A stretch of 64,000 nucleotides of DNA from Lithocarpus polystachyus (lineage: Eukaryota; Streptophyta; Magnoliopsida; Fagales; Fagaceae), in NCBI GenBank assembly GCA_033629205.1, contig CM066171.1, forward strand, positions 40,067,386 to 40,131,385, read 5' to 3'. The notes under the pieces are model-generated. The model made no database searches. It was not told the DNA's origin and worked only from the letters and a program-made list of their open reading frames with translations. Every line of letters starts with the position of its first letter. Positions within the stretch are counted from its first letter, which is position 1. Shown here piece by piece: positions 41,819-56,413 of the stretch. The translations under genes were made by a program, and so were the position numbers.

Positions 41819-41925
41819 GCACTCTTGGAGTACATGGGGGCTAGTGGATGCTGCAGCAGAAAAGAGTGCGGCTTTATTGACTGCAAGAGCTGGTTTGAGG
41901 GATCTATCTGCAATTCCATCAATAT
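41819..41925 (+). CDS. Possible host exon of unknown gene
   Basis: After a pyrimidine-rich tract and AG, one frame reads through a protein-like stretch that includes WGLVDAAAEKSAALLTARAG and continues about ten residues further. A stop comes at 41946-41948, and a weak GT donor lies at 41926. The composition is more protein-like than anything nearby, but I do not recognise the family, and the adjoining 49-bp duplication suggests decay. It could be a pseudogene relic or chance. Confidence 0.25.
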
Positions 41926-41928
41926 GTT

Positions 41929-42026
41929 GTGTTTCAGTTGCCCTTTAATATCCTGGTAGTTAGTTTTGGTCATTAATGTGTTTCAATTGCCCTTTAATAT
42001 CCTGCTGGTGAGTTTTGGTCATTAAT
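41929..42026 (+). repeat. 49-bp tandem duplication
   Basis: Two units, 41929-41977 and 41978-42026, of GTGTTTCAGTTGCCCTTTAA and following bases. They differ at only a few positions. Confidence 0.85.
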
Positions 42027-42136
42027 ATAGAAATGCTAGAGTCATAGCTTATATAACAAGCCTAGTTACCTTCTTGGAGTTTTAAATATGTTTTTAAAGA
42101 TTTTGATAGTTAAATATTTTGAAAACCGAAAAAAAA

Positions 42137-42165
42137 TATATATATATATATATATACACACACAC
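42137..42165. repeat. (AT)n-(AC)n compound microsatellite
   Basis: A run of AT dinucleotides followed by AC dinucleotides. Confidence 0.9.
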
Positions 42166-42190
42166 TTATACACTACATAAGTATAAAATA

Positions 42191-42331
42191 CTAGGAAGCA
42201 CCGTTATGGTAACGGGTATGGATACGATACAGCGGCATAGCAATTTTTGAAAAATTAGCACTTACCTAAGAAGCACGGGTATGGGTACAACACTGGTAAA
42301 ACATACCAAATGAAATGTTTGTGCTTCCTAG
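42191..42331. mobile_element. hAT-like MITE, 141 bp
   Basis: The perfect 11-bp terminal inverted repeats CTAGGAAGCAC / GTGCTTCCTAG are flanked by the 8-bp direct repeat ATAAAATA (42183-42190 and 42332-42339). An 8-bp target duplication is typical of hAT elements. The interior has no coding capacity and contains related GAAGCACGGGTATGGGTAC words. Confidence 0.8.
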
Positions 42332-42339
42332 ATAAAATA

Positions 42340-42954
42340 CTTATATATCGATACACATAACACGCGCACATATGTAAATTAAGTTATTTGCCATATTCCA
42401 ACATTCACAAAATTAGACTTGACTGTAAAACCTTTCAAAATTATGTTTTAACGCCCAATTTTTTTTTTCAAATTCCATTTTTGACCCCACAAATTTTTCA
42501 AATACATTTTTTACTACAGAACTTTTCCAAATTACAATTTGACCCAAACTTTTTTTAAATTATAAATTGATCCTCAAGGTTTTTAAAAATTACAAAAAAC
42601 CCAGAATTTGCACAAAGGTCCATGAGGTTATAAGAATCACCATTCCATTACTAAATTTCAAAATAAAAAAGGGAATTTCCTTCAAGCACAATAAAATTGT
42701 CAAATGACATTCTTCTCACACTTTCTAAGCATTTAACCTTTATATCCCTTTGTTGTTTTTTTGTACCTTTTTGCATGAGAAAAATGTGTTGAAAGGAAAA
42801 GGTGCTAATCAAACATTTTATGCTATGGCTTGGAATGAGGTTAGTTGTATTTAAATCAAGAATGTAATTTACTTTCCTAGCCAATGTCATGCAACCACAT
42901 GCATAGCTATACTCTTTAAATTGCTAACATGCCCGTGCATTTCACAAATCACTT
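42340..42954. other. AT-rich intergenic DNA, nothing recognised
   Basis: Several AATTTTTCAAATT-like words recur, as in decayed repeats. No gene seen. Confidence 0.4.
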
Positions 42955-45900
42955 ACTAGGGTAGACTATATGTGTTCTCACATATTCATACATTCATTTG
43001 TCATCACTTAGGAAATATTATATTGCTTGCTCACATGTTCATACACCTCACATGCTCATGCATTCTTATCATGGAATATAAGTCCTCACTTATGACTTAT
43101 ATTCCATGCTCACATGTCCATGCTCCTTGTAAGTCACATGCTTTGATGATTCCATGCTCGTATGCCTTGGTGATTACATGCCACAATGCTCAAATGCATT
43201 GATATTCACATGTTTAATATCCACATACATGTACATACACTTGGACGATGATATGTCTATATGCTCAGAGGCTTAGGGAATCATGTAGTTGGATGTTTGT
43301 GCGCTCAAGTGTTTGACAAATGTGCTTGAATATGGAGGTGATTGGACGATAAAAGGTATGTGTACTTGGTTGCTTAAATGTTCACATGATTATATGCTCT
43401 AATGCTCACATGTTTGTACACGTTCTTAAATGCTCACATGTTTAATTAAGTGAAACTACTTTATAAGAATTAGTCATTAATTCTCATTTAGTATCAACTC
43501 TTGCTTCGTATTCACATGTGCCCACACTTGGATGACGATGTATATATGCATAGAGGTTAATGCGCTCATGTAGTTGGATGCTCGTGCATTCATATGCTTT
43601 GATGATCGTGCTGAATTGATAATGTGATTGGACGGTAAGATATATATTTTAATTGGATGCTTAAATGTTCTTGCGCTTGTATGATCACTTGATTTGTTGA
43701 TCACATGCTCACATGTCAACTTTGATGGCTTCATGTTCCTATGTTCACATGCTTTAATGATACATGCTCCTATGTTCTCTTGCTTCGATGATCATATATG
43801 CTCACGTCTACATGCTTCGATGATCATATGCTCTCATTCTCACATGCTCATATGCTTGGATGCTTACATGTTTAATTGCTCATATGTTCACATGTTTGGA
43901 CTATCACACGCTCCCATATTCATATGTCTTGATAATCACATGCTCCCGGGGTCAAATTCTTTGATAATCACATTATCCCATTGTCAAATGCTTTGATAAT
44001 CACATTCTCCAATACTCGCATGCTTTGATAATCTTATGCTCATATGCTTCAATAATCACAAGCTTTCATGCTCACTCGCAATAATATTTACAAGTTTGAT
44101 ATCCACATACTTGGATGATCACATGCTCCCAGACTCACATGCTTTGATGAAGCCATGCTCATTTGCTTCGATGATCACATGTTCCCATGCTCACTCACAT
44201 TAATATTTTGAAGTTTGATATACACACACATGAGCACACACTTGGATGATGATTTGTCTATATATTTGGATGCTTAAGTGAACTTGCAATTGGACGTTCT
44301 TGCGCTCAAATGCATTATGGATTGTGATTGGAAGATAAAGTGATTGGGAAGACGGCAGAAGGTATGTGTACTTAGTTGCTTAAATGCTCATTGCTTGTCT
44401 GCTCTCATGCTCACATGCTTGTACACTCTTATTCTTAAATTCTCACATGTTCAATTAAGTGTAAGTTCTTAAAAATTATTTATTAATTCTCAATATGCAT
44501 CAACCCTTTCTTTGTATCCACGTGCCCACACTTGATGACGATATATCTATATGCTTGGAGGCAAATTTTCACTTTGATAATTACATACTTCTATGTTTTC
44601 ATGCTTTGATGATCGTATGCTCATGTCTACATGCTTTGATGATCATATGGTCTCACACTCACATGCTCACATGCTTAGATGTTTACATGTTTGATTGCTC
44701 ACACCTTCACATGTCTTAATAATCACATGCTTTGATGATCCCGTCATCGAATGCTTTGATGATGGCATGCTCCAATGCTCAAATGCTCACATGTTTAATA
44801 TCCACACACGTGCACACACTTGGACAATGATATGTCTATATGCTTGGAGGTTTAGGTGAACAAGCAGTTGGACTTTTGTGTGCCCAAATATTTGATGAAA
44901 ATGCTTGAATGCGGAGGTGATATGACAATAAGAGGTATGTATATTTGGTTGCTTAAATGCTTGTATGCTTGTATGCAACATGCTTGTATAATCTAATGCT
45001 CACATGCTTGTACACATTCTGAAATGCCTGCATGTTTAATTAAGTGTAACTAATAAGGCGTATTCATTAATTTTTCATTCACCATAAACCCTTTCTATGT
45101 ATCCATATGTGCTCATACTTAGATGAAGACGTCTATATGCTTGGAGGTTGATGTGTTCATGTAGTTGGATGTTTGTGCACTCACATACTTTGATGATTGT
45201 GTTGAAATGCTAATGTGATTGAACGGTAAAATATATATTTATTTGGATACTTAAATGTTCATGCGCTTGTATGATCACATGGTCACATGTCTACTTTGAT
45301 GGCCACATGTTCTTATGTTCTCATGCTTTGAATCTCACATGCTTTAATGATTAAATGCTCGTACGTTCTCATGCTTCGATGATCGTATGCTCACATGTCA
45401 ACATGATCCAATGATCATATGCTCATGATCACATGCTTGATTGATCACATGCTTGGATGCTCACATGTTTAATGCTTTGACTATCACATGCTTCTATGTT
45501 CACATGCCTTGATAATCACATGCTCCTAGGATTAAATTCTTTGATAATCACATTCTCCCATGGTTTGCTTTGATAATCACATGCTTCGATACTCACATGC
45601 GTTAATGATTACATGCTTCGATGATCATATGCTCTCATGCTTGGTTGATCACATGCTTGGATGCTCACATGTTTGATTGTTCATACGTTCACATGCTCTC
45701 ATGTTCACATGCCTTGATAATCACATGCTCCCATGGTCAAATGCTTTAATAATCACATGCTTCGATACTCACATGCTTTGATGATCCCATGCTCATATAC
45801 TTCGATGATCACATGTTCCCATTCTCACTCACAATAATATTTACAAGTTTGATATCTCTACACGTGAGCACACACTTGGATGATGATTTGTCTATATGCT

Positions 45901-48900
45901 TGGATTCTTAAGTGAACATGCAGTTGGACGTTCTTTCGCTCAAATGCTTTGAGTATTATGCTTGAACGCTACAATGATTGGACGGTGAGAGGTATGTGTA
46001 CATGGCTGCTTAAATGCTCATATGCTTGTCTGCTCTTGTGCTCACATGCTTGTACACTCTCATTCTTAAATGCTCACATGTTCAATTTTGTATAAATCTT
46101 TTGTAAGATTTATTAACTCCCATTAAGCATCAACCTTTTCTTTTTATCCACACGTGACCACACTTGGATGACGATATATCTATATGCCTGGAGGCTGATG
46201 TTCACTTGCTTTGATGATTACATACTTTTATGTTCTCGTGCTTTGATGATCGTATGCTCACATGTCTACATGCTTTGATGATCATGTGGTCCAATACTCA
46301 CATGCTTCGATGATCACATGCTTCCATCCTCACTTGAGATAATATTTACAAGTTTGATATCCTTACACATGAGCACAAACTTGGATGATGATTTGTCTAC
46401 ATGGTTGGACAAGGTGAACATACAGTTGGACGTTCTTGTGCTCAAATGCTTTGAGTGTTATGCTTGAACGCTGTAGTGATTGGGCGGTAAGAGGTATGTG
46501 TACTTAGCTGCTTAAATGTTCATATGCTTGTCTGCTCTTATGTTCTTGTGCTTTGATGATCGTATGCTCACATGTCTACATACTTTGATGATCATGTGGT
46601 CCAATGCTCACATGCTTCGATGATCACATGCTTCCATCCTCACTTGTAATAATATTTACAAGTTTGATATCTCTACACATGAGCACACGCTTGGATGATG
46701 ATTTGTCTACATGCTTGGACTCTTAAGTGAACATACAGTTTGACGTTCTTGTGCTCAAATGCTTAGAGTGTTATGCTTGAACGCTGTAGTGATTGGGCGG
46801 TAAGAGGTATGTATACATGGCTACTTAAATGATCATATGCTTGTTTGCTCTTATGCTCACTTGCTTGTACACTCTCATTCTTAAATGCTCACATGTTCAA
46901 TTATGTATAAATCCTTCATAAGATTTACTTATTAACTCCCCATTAAGCATCAATCCTTTTTTTGTATCCACATGTGACCACACTTGGATGACAATATATC
47001 TATATGCTTGGAGGCTGATGTTCACTTGCTTTGATGATTACATATTCCTATGTTCTCATGCTTTGATGATTGTATGCTTTCATGTCTATATGCTTTGATT
47101 ATCATATGGTCCCATGCTCACATGCTTGATTGATCACATGTTTGATTGGTCACACCTTGACATGTCTTGATAATGGTCACACCTTGACATGCTTTGATAA
47201 TCACATGATCCCATGGTTAGATGCTTTGATAATCACCTTCTCTCATACTTAAATGGTTTGAGGATCCCCTGCTTTGACGATCACATGCTCCTGTGTCACA
47301 TGCCTTGATAACCACGTGCTCCCATGATTAAATGCTTTGATAATCACATGCTCCCTTACTCACATGCTTTGATGATTTCATGCTCACATGCTTCGATTAT
47401 TACATGCTTCTATGCTCACTCGCATTAATATTCACAAGTTTGATATGCACACACGAGTACACACTTGGATGATGATTTGTCTATATGCTTGGATGCTTAA
47501 GTGAACATGCAGTTGGATCTTTTTGTGCTCAAATGCTTTGAGAATTGTGCTTGAAAGTTAAAAGTCATTAGGCGGTAAGAGGTATGTGTTCTTGGTTGCT
47601 TAAATGCTCATATGCTTGTATGCGCTAATGCTTATGTGCTTGTACACACTCTTAAACGCCCACTTGTTCAATCAAGGGTAACTACTTCATAAAACTTATT
47701 TATTAATTCTCATTCAGCATCAACCCTAACTTTGATGATCGTGTTGAAAAGTTATGTGATTGGATGGTAAGATATATATTTATTTGGATACTTAAATACT
47801 CATGTGCTTGTATGATTGCATGATTTTTTGATCACATGCTCACATGTCTACTTCCTTTAATGGTCACATACTCCAATGTTCTCATGCTTTGATGGTCCTA
47901 TCATCACATGTCTACATGCTTTGATGTTCATCTGCTCCCACGCTTACATGCTTGATTGATCGCATGCATGGATGCCCACTTGTTTGATTGCTTACACGTT
48001 CACATGCCTTGACAAGTGGTTCCGATAATCACATGCTCCTATGGTTAAATGCTTTGATAATTAAATGCTTCCATACTCAAATGCTTTGATGATCCCTTGC
48101 TTATATGCTTTGACGATCATATGCACCCATGCTCACTGGCATTAATATTCTTAAGTTTGATATTCACACACATGAGCACACACTTGGATGACGATTTGTC
48201 TATATGCTTGGACGTTTAAGTGAAAATGTAGCTGGACGTTTTTGCGCTCAAATGCTTTGACGATTGTGCTTGAAAGCTAAAGTGAATGGGCGGTTAGTGG
48301 TATATGTATTTGGTTGCTTAAATGCTTATATGCTTGTATGATTTCATGCTCACGTACTTGTACACTCTCTTTCTTAAATGCCCTCATGTTCAATTAAGTT
48401 TAACTTCTTATAAGACTTATTTATGAATGCTTATTAAGCAACAACCTTTTCTTTGTATCCACATATGCCTACACTTGGATGACGATATAGATGCTTGGAG
48501 GTTGATGTTCACTTGTTTTGATGATTACATGCTCTTATGTTCTCATCTTTTGATGATCGTATGCTCACATGTCTACATGCTTTGATGATCGTATGCTCCC
48601 ATGCTCACATGTTTGATTCCTCACATTTTCATATGCTTTGACGATCATATGCTCCATGTTCACGTGCTTTGATGATCATATGCTCCTATGTTATCATGCT
48701 TTGTTGATAGCCAGCTCACATTTGTTATTACTTTGATGATAACATTCTCACTTGTCTACGTGCTTTGATGAATGATCCCATGTCTACTTGCTTTGATGAT
48801 CACATGCCCACTTACCTAAATGCCTTCATTCTCATATGTTTGAACACTTTGATGATTACCTACTCCTATGTTGAAATCCTTTAATGATCACATGCTCACA

Positions 48901-49265
48901 TGCATTAATATTCAGATGTTTGATATTTACACACATGTCAATACACTTGGATGATGAAATGTCTATAGGCTTGAAGGCTAAAGTGATCTTGTATTTGCAC
49001 GTTTGTGCGTTCCAATTCTTTGATGAATATGCTTGAATGCTGAGGTGATTGATTTGAGGTATGTTCACTCTGGTGCTCAATTGCTCACATGCTTGTATGC
49101 TCTCATGATCACATTCTTTGTTCGTAACTTGCTCACATTTGTCATTGCTTTGATGATAACATGCTCACATGTATACTTGCTTTGATGATCACATGCTCCT
49201 ATCTTCACATGCTTTGATGATAACATTCTCACATGTCTACTTGGTTTGACGATTGTATGATCCCA
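42955..49265. repeat. Degenerate satellite-like array, part I
   Basis: About 6.3 kb built from short words such as ATGCTCACATGC and ATGCTTTGATGATCACATGC. Longer landmarks recur at irregular intervals of roughly 0.6-1 kb: GTTCAATTAAGTGTAACT, TATTAATTCTCATTAAGCATC, CACACTTGGATGACGATATA and ATATGCTTGGAGGC. Units differ in length and are partly shuffled, so this is an old array with higher-order structure. Short frames inside it (Met/Cys/His/Leu-rich) are by-products of the repeat and not genes. Confidence 0.85.
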
Positions 49266-49332
49266 CGGGTTCCTGATGAGTTTGGGTAGGTCTCTTCACT
49301 TGTTTATAAAACTCACTAGAGCTTATAAATAC

Positions 49333-49657
49333 GCTCTGTTTGTTTCAACAATGATATTTTCTAGAAAATGAGTCATTTTTCGAAAAGTATTTTCTATAAA
49401 ACTATTTCATTTTCCAATGTTTGGTAGCAACTTTAAATGAGTTGAAAAACAACCTCCTAACTTCCCTTATTTAGCTTGCTGTGAGATAGAGTTGTTTTCC
49501 AAAAAAATTTTGTGGAAAACAATCTCTAAAAATAAGCCATACTTTTTTTATTGACCAAAGATGGTTTTCCTTTAACTCATATTTTTTTATGCTACCAAAC
49601 ACTAGAAAATAAGAAAAACTATTTTTACACAAAGTTTTCCATCGAAACTAACGGAGC
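49333..49657. mobile_element. MITE-like element
   Basis: Imperfect terminal inverted repeats: GCTCTGTTTGTTTCAACA on the left and the reverse complement of CATCGAAACTAACGGAGC on the right. About 325 bp with no coding capacity; inner TTTCTAGAAAATGAG also has an inverted partner. A clear target duplication is not visible, so the superfamily (hAT-like is possible) is left open. Confidence 0.5.
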
Positions 49658-50664
49658 GATAATATAAATTCATTTTCAAGTTATGAAACTTGGAATTGGT
49701 CATCTATTTTTCCCCTTTTATTTGTTATTGTTTTGTTCGAATGAATATTATGTAGTATATTGATGCCTTATGCATCCAAAGAAGGAAAAGCTTAAATAAA
49801 AAATTAAGTTATTTTAAAATAAATAAACTCAATAGCCATTGCAAGAGAGGGAGAACTAGAGCTCCAAAGGATTAGTTTTATGGTGCTTTAAGTTAGTCAT
49901 ACGAAAAATTTGTCCATACGTATTTTTTTTTTAATTATTCCATCCACAGTGTAAGCTATTAGCAGTGTTAGGGACAAATATTATTTCTAAAAATAGGAGG
50001 GAAGTCCCTAACATTACTCAAACCTAAAGAGTGATTAGTATAATTTATCCTATTCTTTTTATTGCTCCCACGAAAAAAGAGAAAACTTTCTCCAGGGACT
50101 GAAAGTGAGTTGCATAACAATTAGTAGTTCAAATGGAGGATTGGCAGCTTTAACTAATTGCTCTTGTGGCTGGTGTGTAGATAAATGCAGCAGAATTCTC
50201 GTCCATATTGTTTTCCTCCAGAGGTGAAGACATTGATACGTAAAATGTTCAATCTCAATTCTAAAACAGTAAGTATTTTGTTTTGCAATCTGCATATCCT
50301 AAAACTGCAAGCATTTTGTTTCTCTATACGCAGATCATAGAATTGGTTTTGTCATTTACTCATGATTCATTATGCATGCTTTATTTAGCAAGTCCATTGG
50401 GTCCAATTGTTTGATCTGAATTACTTGATAAGTATGACTTAACGTTTGGTATCTATGAGATGTTGATTTCATTTCAAACCTTCTTTCCCATTACTCTGGG
50501 ATCAGATAGATTGGTTAGATGTAATTCATGCAAAATCAATAATAAGATGATCATATAATTCCATTCCTCTTTAAAGAGTTGAATATTTATTGCTAGTTTC
50601 TCGTTCCCTGCTTGTAAACTTCAAGAACAAATGCAGAGCATATAGCATACAAGCAAAAGGACAG

Positions 50665-50696
<32 letters not shown>

Positions 50697-51340
50697 GTAT
50701 GTATGTAACCATATATGTGCATCATGGGGTTCTATGAGTAGTTTGTATCATGAATGGCTTTAGTTTAGTATGTGAAAGAGTTTTGTCTGGAATTGCTTTG
50801 CTTAGCTTGTTTTATAATAATAAATGCATTGTAGATAATTTCTTTTGGGTAAAATTTCAAACGTCTTTGAACTTTGAGAAATACCCAAATTGTGTTGCTA
50901 TGTAGGATAAAAATTTCCTATTTTGTGTTTTTTTGGTGTGAATTAAGTCTGTGTGTGACGGTGATGTGGTTAAAATTCATAAACCGTTCACTTAATTATA
51001 CATATAGGAATACGATTTCTTTGGTTTAATCCTATATTGATTACAAGGGCTTATATGCAATTTCTCTATTAATATGTTAGTATTAACATGTTTACTATTT
51101 ATTTGGAAATTTATAGAAGTGTGGACTTAGACCAGCAAAAAATTACATTACTCTCTTATGGTTATGAATCTAGATTTGATTTTCATATCTTTATGGAGGG
51201 AATCATATGCTATTCTTCTAGCTAATAGTCATTAGCTACATTTTTTGCCTTCTTGTTATTCTTATAAGAATTGAAAGATATCAATCTCAACTGGTGCAGG
51301 CATTAGTGTTTATGCACTATGTGTATTTGGGTCCTTAAAT
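49658..51340. other. Non-satellite island, no gene recognised
   Basis: AT-rich host DNA between the two satellite stretches. It contains an (AT)n run at 50665-50692 followed by GTAT repeats. Short frames are present but none looks coding. Confidence 0.5.
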
Positions 51341-53699
51341 TCTCATAATTCTGTATGCTCAAATACTTATATGCACTCATACTTACATGCTTGTATACTC
51401 TCATGCTTAAATGCTCGTATGTTCAATTAAGTGTCACTCCTTAATAAGACTTACTTATTAATTTTTATTAAGTATCAACCATTTGTTTGAATCCAGATGT
51501 GCACACACTTTGATAACAATATATCTATATGATTGGAGGCTGATGTGCTCATGCAATAGGATGCTCATGCATTTACATGCTTTGATGATCGTGCATAAAT
51601 GCTAAGGTGATTTGACGGTAAGATGTATTTGTACTTGGATGCTTAAATTCTCATGTGCTTGTATGTTCGCATGCTTTGTTGATCACATGCTCACCAGTAT
51701 ACTTGCTTTAATGATCACACGCTTACATGACTACTTGCCTTGATGATAACAGGCTCATATGTTCACATGCTTCGATGATCGTATGCTCCCATGTCTATAT
51801 GCTTTGACAATCCTATGCTCACATGCCTGTATGCCCCCACGCAAATATGTTTGGATGCTTTGATGATCACATGTTGACATGCCCTTATGCTCTCATGGTC
51901 ACATTCTTACATGCTTGCCTGCTCACATCTACACGCTTCAATGATCGTTTTCTTCCATGTTCACATGATTGATTTCTCACATGCTTGGATACTTACATAT
52001 TTGAATGCTCACACACTCACATTCCCTGATGATCACATGCTTCTATGCTCATATGCCTTGATGATCGCTTGCTCTCATACTCACATGCTTTGACGATGCT
52101 CCCAGGCTTATATGCATTGATGATTGCATGCTTTCATGGTCACACGTATTTGATATTCAAATGTTTGATATCCACACACATGTACACTTGATGATGTCTA
52201 TATACTTGGAGGCTTAAAGTGACCATGTAGTTGGACATTTGTATGCTCAAATGCTTTAATGCTTGAATGCCGAAGTGATTGGGTGGTAAGAGGTATGTTT
52301 ATTTGAGTGCTTAAATACTCATATGTGTGTATGGTTTCATACTTACATGCTTGTATACCTTCATGCATAATTGCTCGTGTACAATCAAATGTTGCTCTTC
52401 ATAAGCCTTATTGATTAATTCTAAGCATCAACTCTTTGTTTATATCCACATTTGCACACAATTGGAAGATGATATGCTTGTATGGTAATATGTTTGTATA
52501 ACCTCATGCTTGAATGCTAACATGTTTGAATGCTTACTTGCTCACATGCTCCCATGCTCATCCTTTGTTCATATGCCATAATCATCACAAGCTCCCATAC
52601 TTACATGCTTTAATGATCACATGCTTACATGTTCACCCGTTTGATGATACCATGCTCCTTTGATAATATGTTTTGATGATTGTATGCTCCCATGCTCATC
52701 CTTTGCTCATATGCCTTAATCATCACAAGCTCCCATGCTCACATGCTTTAATGATCATATGCTCCCATGTTCACCCGTTTGATGATGTCATGCTCCTTTG
52801 ATAATATGCTTTGATGACCGTATGCTCCCACGCTCATATGCTTTGATATTCACATATTTGATATCCACACATATATGCATACACTTGGATGATATGTTTA
52901 TATGCTTAGAGGCTTAAGTGATCAAGTTGTTGGACGTTCGTGTGCTTAAATGTTTTGATGATTGTGCTTGAATGTTGAGGTGATTGGGCCATAGGAAGTA
53001 TGAGTACTTGGATGCTTAAATACTCAAATGCTTTTATGCTCACATGCGTGCTTGCTCTCATGTTTGTGTACTTTCATTCCTAAATGCTTACATGCTCAAT
53101 TAAGTGTCACTTTTTCATAAGACTTATTCATTAATTCTCATTAAACATCAATTTTTTCTTTGTATTCACATGTGCTTACACTTGGATGACGATATATCTG
53201 TATGCTTAGAGGCTGATGTTTTCATGCAGTTGGATGCTTGTGCACTCAAATGCTTCTATGATCATGCTGAAATGCTAAGGTGATTGGGGAGAGTACACTA
53301 TATGTTTGATTGCATGCTTGATTGATCACATGTTTGGATGCTAACATGTTTGATTGCTCACATGTTTACATGCCTTGATAATCACATCTCGCATGGTCAA
53401 ATGCTTTGATGATGACATGCTCCTATACTCACATAGTTTTATGATTCCATGTTCCCATGCTCATATGCTTTGATGATTGCTAGCTCCCATGCTCACTGGT
53501 TTTAATGTTCACAAGTTTGATATCCACACACATGAGTACACACTTGGATGATGATTTGTCTATATGTTTGGAGGCTTAAACAAAAATGCAGTTGGATGTT
53601 CGTGCGCTCAAATGCTTTGAGAATTGTGCTTGAATGCTAAGGCGATTGTGCGGTAAGAGGTACGTATACTTTGGCACTTAAATGCTCATATGCTTATAT

Positions 53700-54960
53700 G
53701 CTCACGTATGTGTATGCTCTCACACTCACATGTTCAATTAAGTGTCACTCTTTCAGGGGACTTATTCATTAATTGTCATTAAGCGCCATACCTTTCTTTA
53801 TGTTTACATGTGTACACACTTGGATGATAATATATCTATATGCTTGGAGGCTAATGTGCTCATGCTGTTGGATGCTCGTGCACTTACATGCTTTGATGAT
53901 CATGCCTAAGAGGTATGTGTACTTGGGCGCTTAACTGCTAATATGCTTGTATGCTCACATACGTGTATGCTCACATACGTGTATGCTCTCACACTCATAT
54001 GTTCAATTAAGTGTCACTCCTTTTGAGGACTTATTCGTTAATTGTTATTAAGCACCATACCTTTTTTTTATGTTTATATGTGCACACACTTGGATGATAA
54101 TATATCTATATGCTTGGAGGATGATGTGCTCATGCTATTGGATGCTTGTGTACTCACATGTTTTGATGATCGTGCTTAAGATGTATGTGTATTTGGGCGC
54201 TTAAATGCTAATATTCTTGTATACTCACATACGTGTATGCTTTCACACTCACATGTTCAATTAAGTGTCACTCCTTCAGAAGACTTATTCATTAATTGTC
54301 ATTAAGCACCATACATTTGTTTATGTTTACATATGCACACAATTGGATGATAATATATCTATATGCTTGGAGGCTGATGTGTTTATATTGTCTCACATGT
54401 TCAATTAAGTGTCACTCCTTCAAAGAACTTATTCATTAATTGTCATTAAGCACCATACCTTTGTTTATGTTTTACATGTGCACACACTTGGGTGATATAT
54501 ATCAATATGCTTAGAGGATGATGTGCTCATGCTGTTGGATGCTCGTGCACTCACATGCTTTGATGATTGTGCCTAAGAGGTATGTGTACGTGGGTGCTTA
54601 AATGCTAATATGCTTGTATGCTTGTATGCTCACATATGTGTATGCTTTCACACTCACATGTTCAATTAAGTGTCACTCTTTCGGAGGACTTATTCATTAA
54701 TTGTCATTAAGCACCATACCTTTGTTTATGTTTACATATGCACACATTGGATGATAATATATCTATATGCTTGGAGGCTGATGTGCTCATGTTGTCTCAC
54801 ATGTTCAATTAAGTGTCACTCCTTCAGTGGACTTATTCATTAATTGTCATTAAGCACCATACCTTTATTTATGTTTACATGTGCACACACTTGGATGATA
54901 ATATATCTATATGCTTGGAGGCTGATGTGCATTTTTCGATCCTCGTGCATTCATATGCTT
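53700..54960 (+). repeat. Short-period higher-order repeat block
   Basis: The landmark CATTAATTGTCATTAAGC occurs at about 53772, 54036, 54292, 54431, 54693 and 54838. The spacings alternate between about 260 bp and about 140 bp. The shorter unit is an internally deleted form of the longer one. Confidence 0.75.
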
Positions 54961-56413
54961 TGATGATCATGCCTAAATGCTAAGGTGATTGTTCGGTAAG
55001 ATGTATGTATACTTGGATGCTTAAATGCTCATGTGCTTGTATATTCGCAAACTTTGTTAATTACATACTCACATGTCTACATGATTTGATGATCACATGC
55101 TCCTATGGTCAAATGCTTCAATAAATACATGCTCTAATGTTCACATGCTTCAATGATCGTATGCTTACATGTCTATTTGTTTTGACGATCAGATACATAC
55201 TTGCCTGTATGCCATATGCCTCATTAGTTTGGACGCTTTGATGATCACATGCCTGTATGCTATCATGCTTATATGTTCTTACATGTTTGGTTGCTCACAC
55301 GTCTACTTGATTCGATTATCGTATGCTCCCTTTTTCACATGCTTGATTGCTCACGTCTTTGGATGCTCACACATTTACATGCTCCGATGATTACATGCTC
55401 CCATGCTCATATGCCTTGATGATCGCATGCTCTCATGCCCACATGCTTTCTCTCATGCTTATATACTTTGATGATCCCATGTTCCCATACTTATATGCTT
55501 TGATGATCACATGATCTTATGCTCACATGCATATTGATATTCACATGTTTGATATCCACATACATGTGCACACTTGCATATGAAGGCCGAAGTGATCTTG
55601 CAGTTGAACATTTTGCACTCATTTGCTCTAGCGATTATGCTTGAATCTTAAGGTTAATGGGCGATAAGAGGTATGTGAACTTGGGTGCTCAAATGCTTGT
55701 ATGCTGTTATGCTCACATGTTTGTATTCTCTCATGCTTAAATGTCACTCCTTCTTAAGACTTATTCATTAATTTTAATAAAACACCAACCCTTTGTTTGT
55801 ATCCACATGTGCACACACTTAGATGGCGATATGTCCATATGCTTAGAGGCTGATGTGCTTCTGCAGTTGGATGCTTGTGCACTCACATGCTTTTTTTATC
55901 GTGCTTAAATGCAAAGGTGATTGGACGGTATGATGTATGTATACTTGGATGTTTATGTTTTATAGGTTCACATACTGGGTTGATCACATGCTCACGTGTA
56001 TTTTGATGATATGTTCAAATGCTTTGATGATTACATGCTCCTATGTTCACGTACTTAGATAATCATATGCTCCCATGTCTACATGCCTTGATGATCATTT
56101 GCTCCCATGTCTACATGCTTTGACTATTACATGCCTGTGTGCCATATGTTTGGATGATCACATGCTCACATACTCGTATGCTCTTATGCTCACATGTTCT
56201 TACATGCTTGGATTGTCACGTGTACATGCTCCGAAGATTGTATTCTGCCATGCTCACTCTTGGATGCTTACATGCTTGGATGCTCACACACTCGCATGCT
56301 CACATGCCTTGTTTACTATATGCTACTATGCCACATATTTTGACGATAACATGCTCTCATGCACACATACATTGATATTCACATGTTTGATATCCATATA
56401 CGTGCACACACTT

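Noticed and set aside
42955..49265. Telomere or centromere assignment of the satellite
   Set aside because: No TTTAGGG units or known centromeric monomer of about 150-180 bp is seen; location cannot be told from the window.
50059..50295. 78-residue minus-strand frame in the island
   Set aside because: No recognisable motif, AT-rich context and no splice or promoter signals that I could support.
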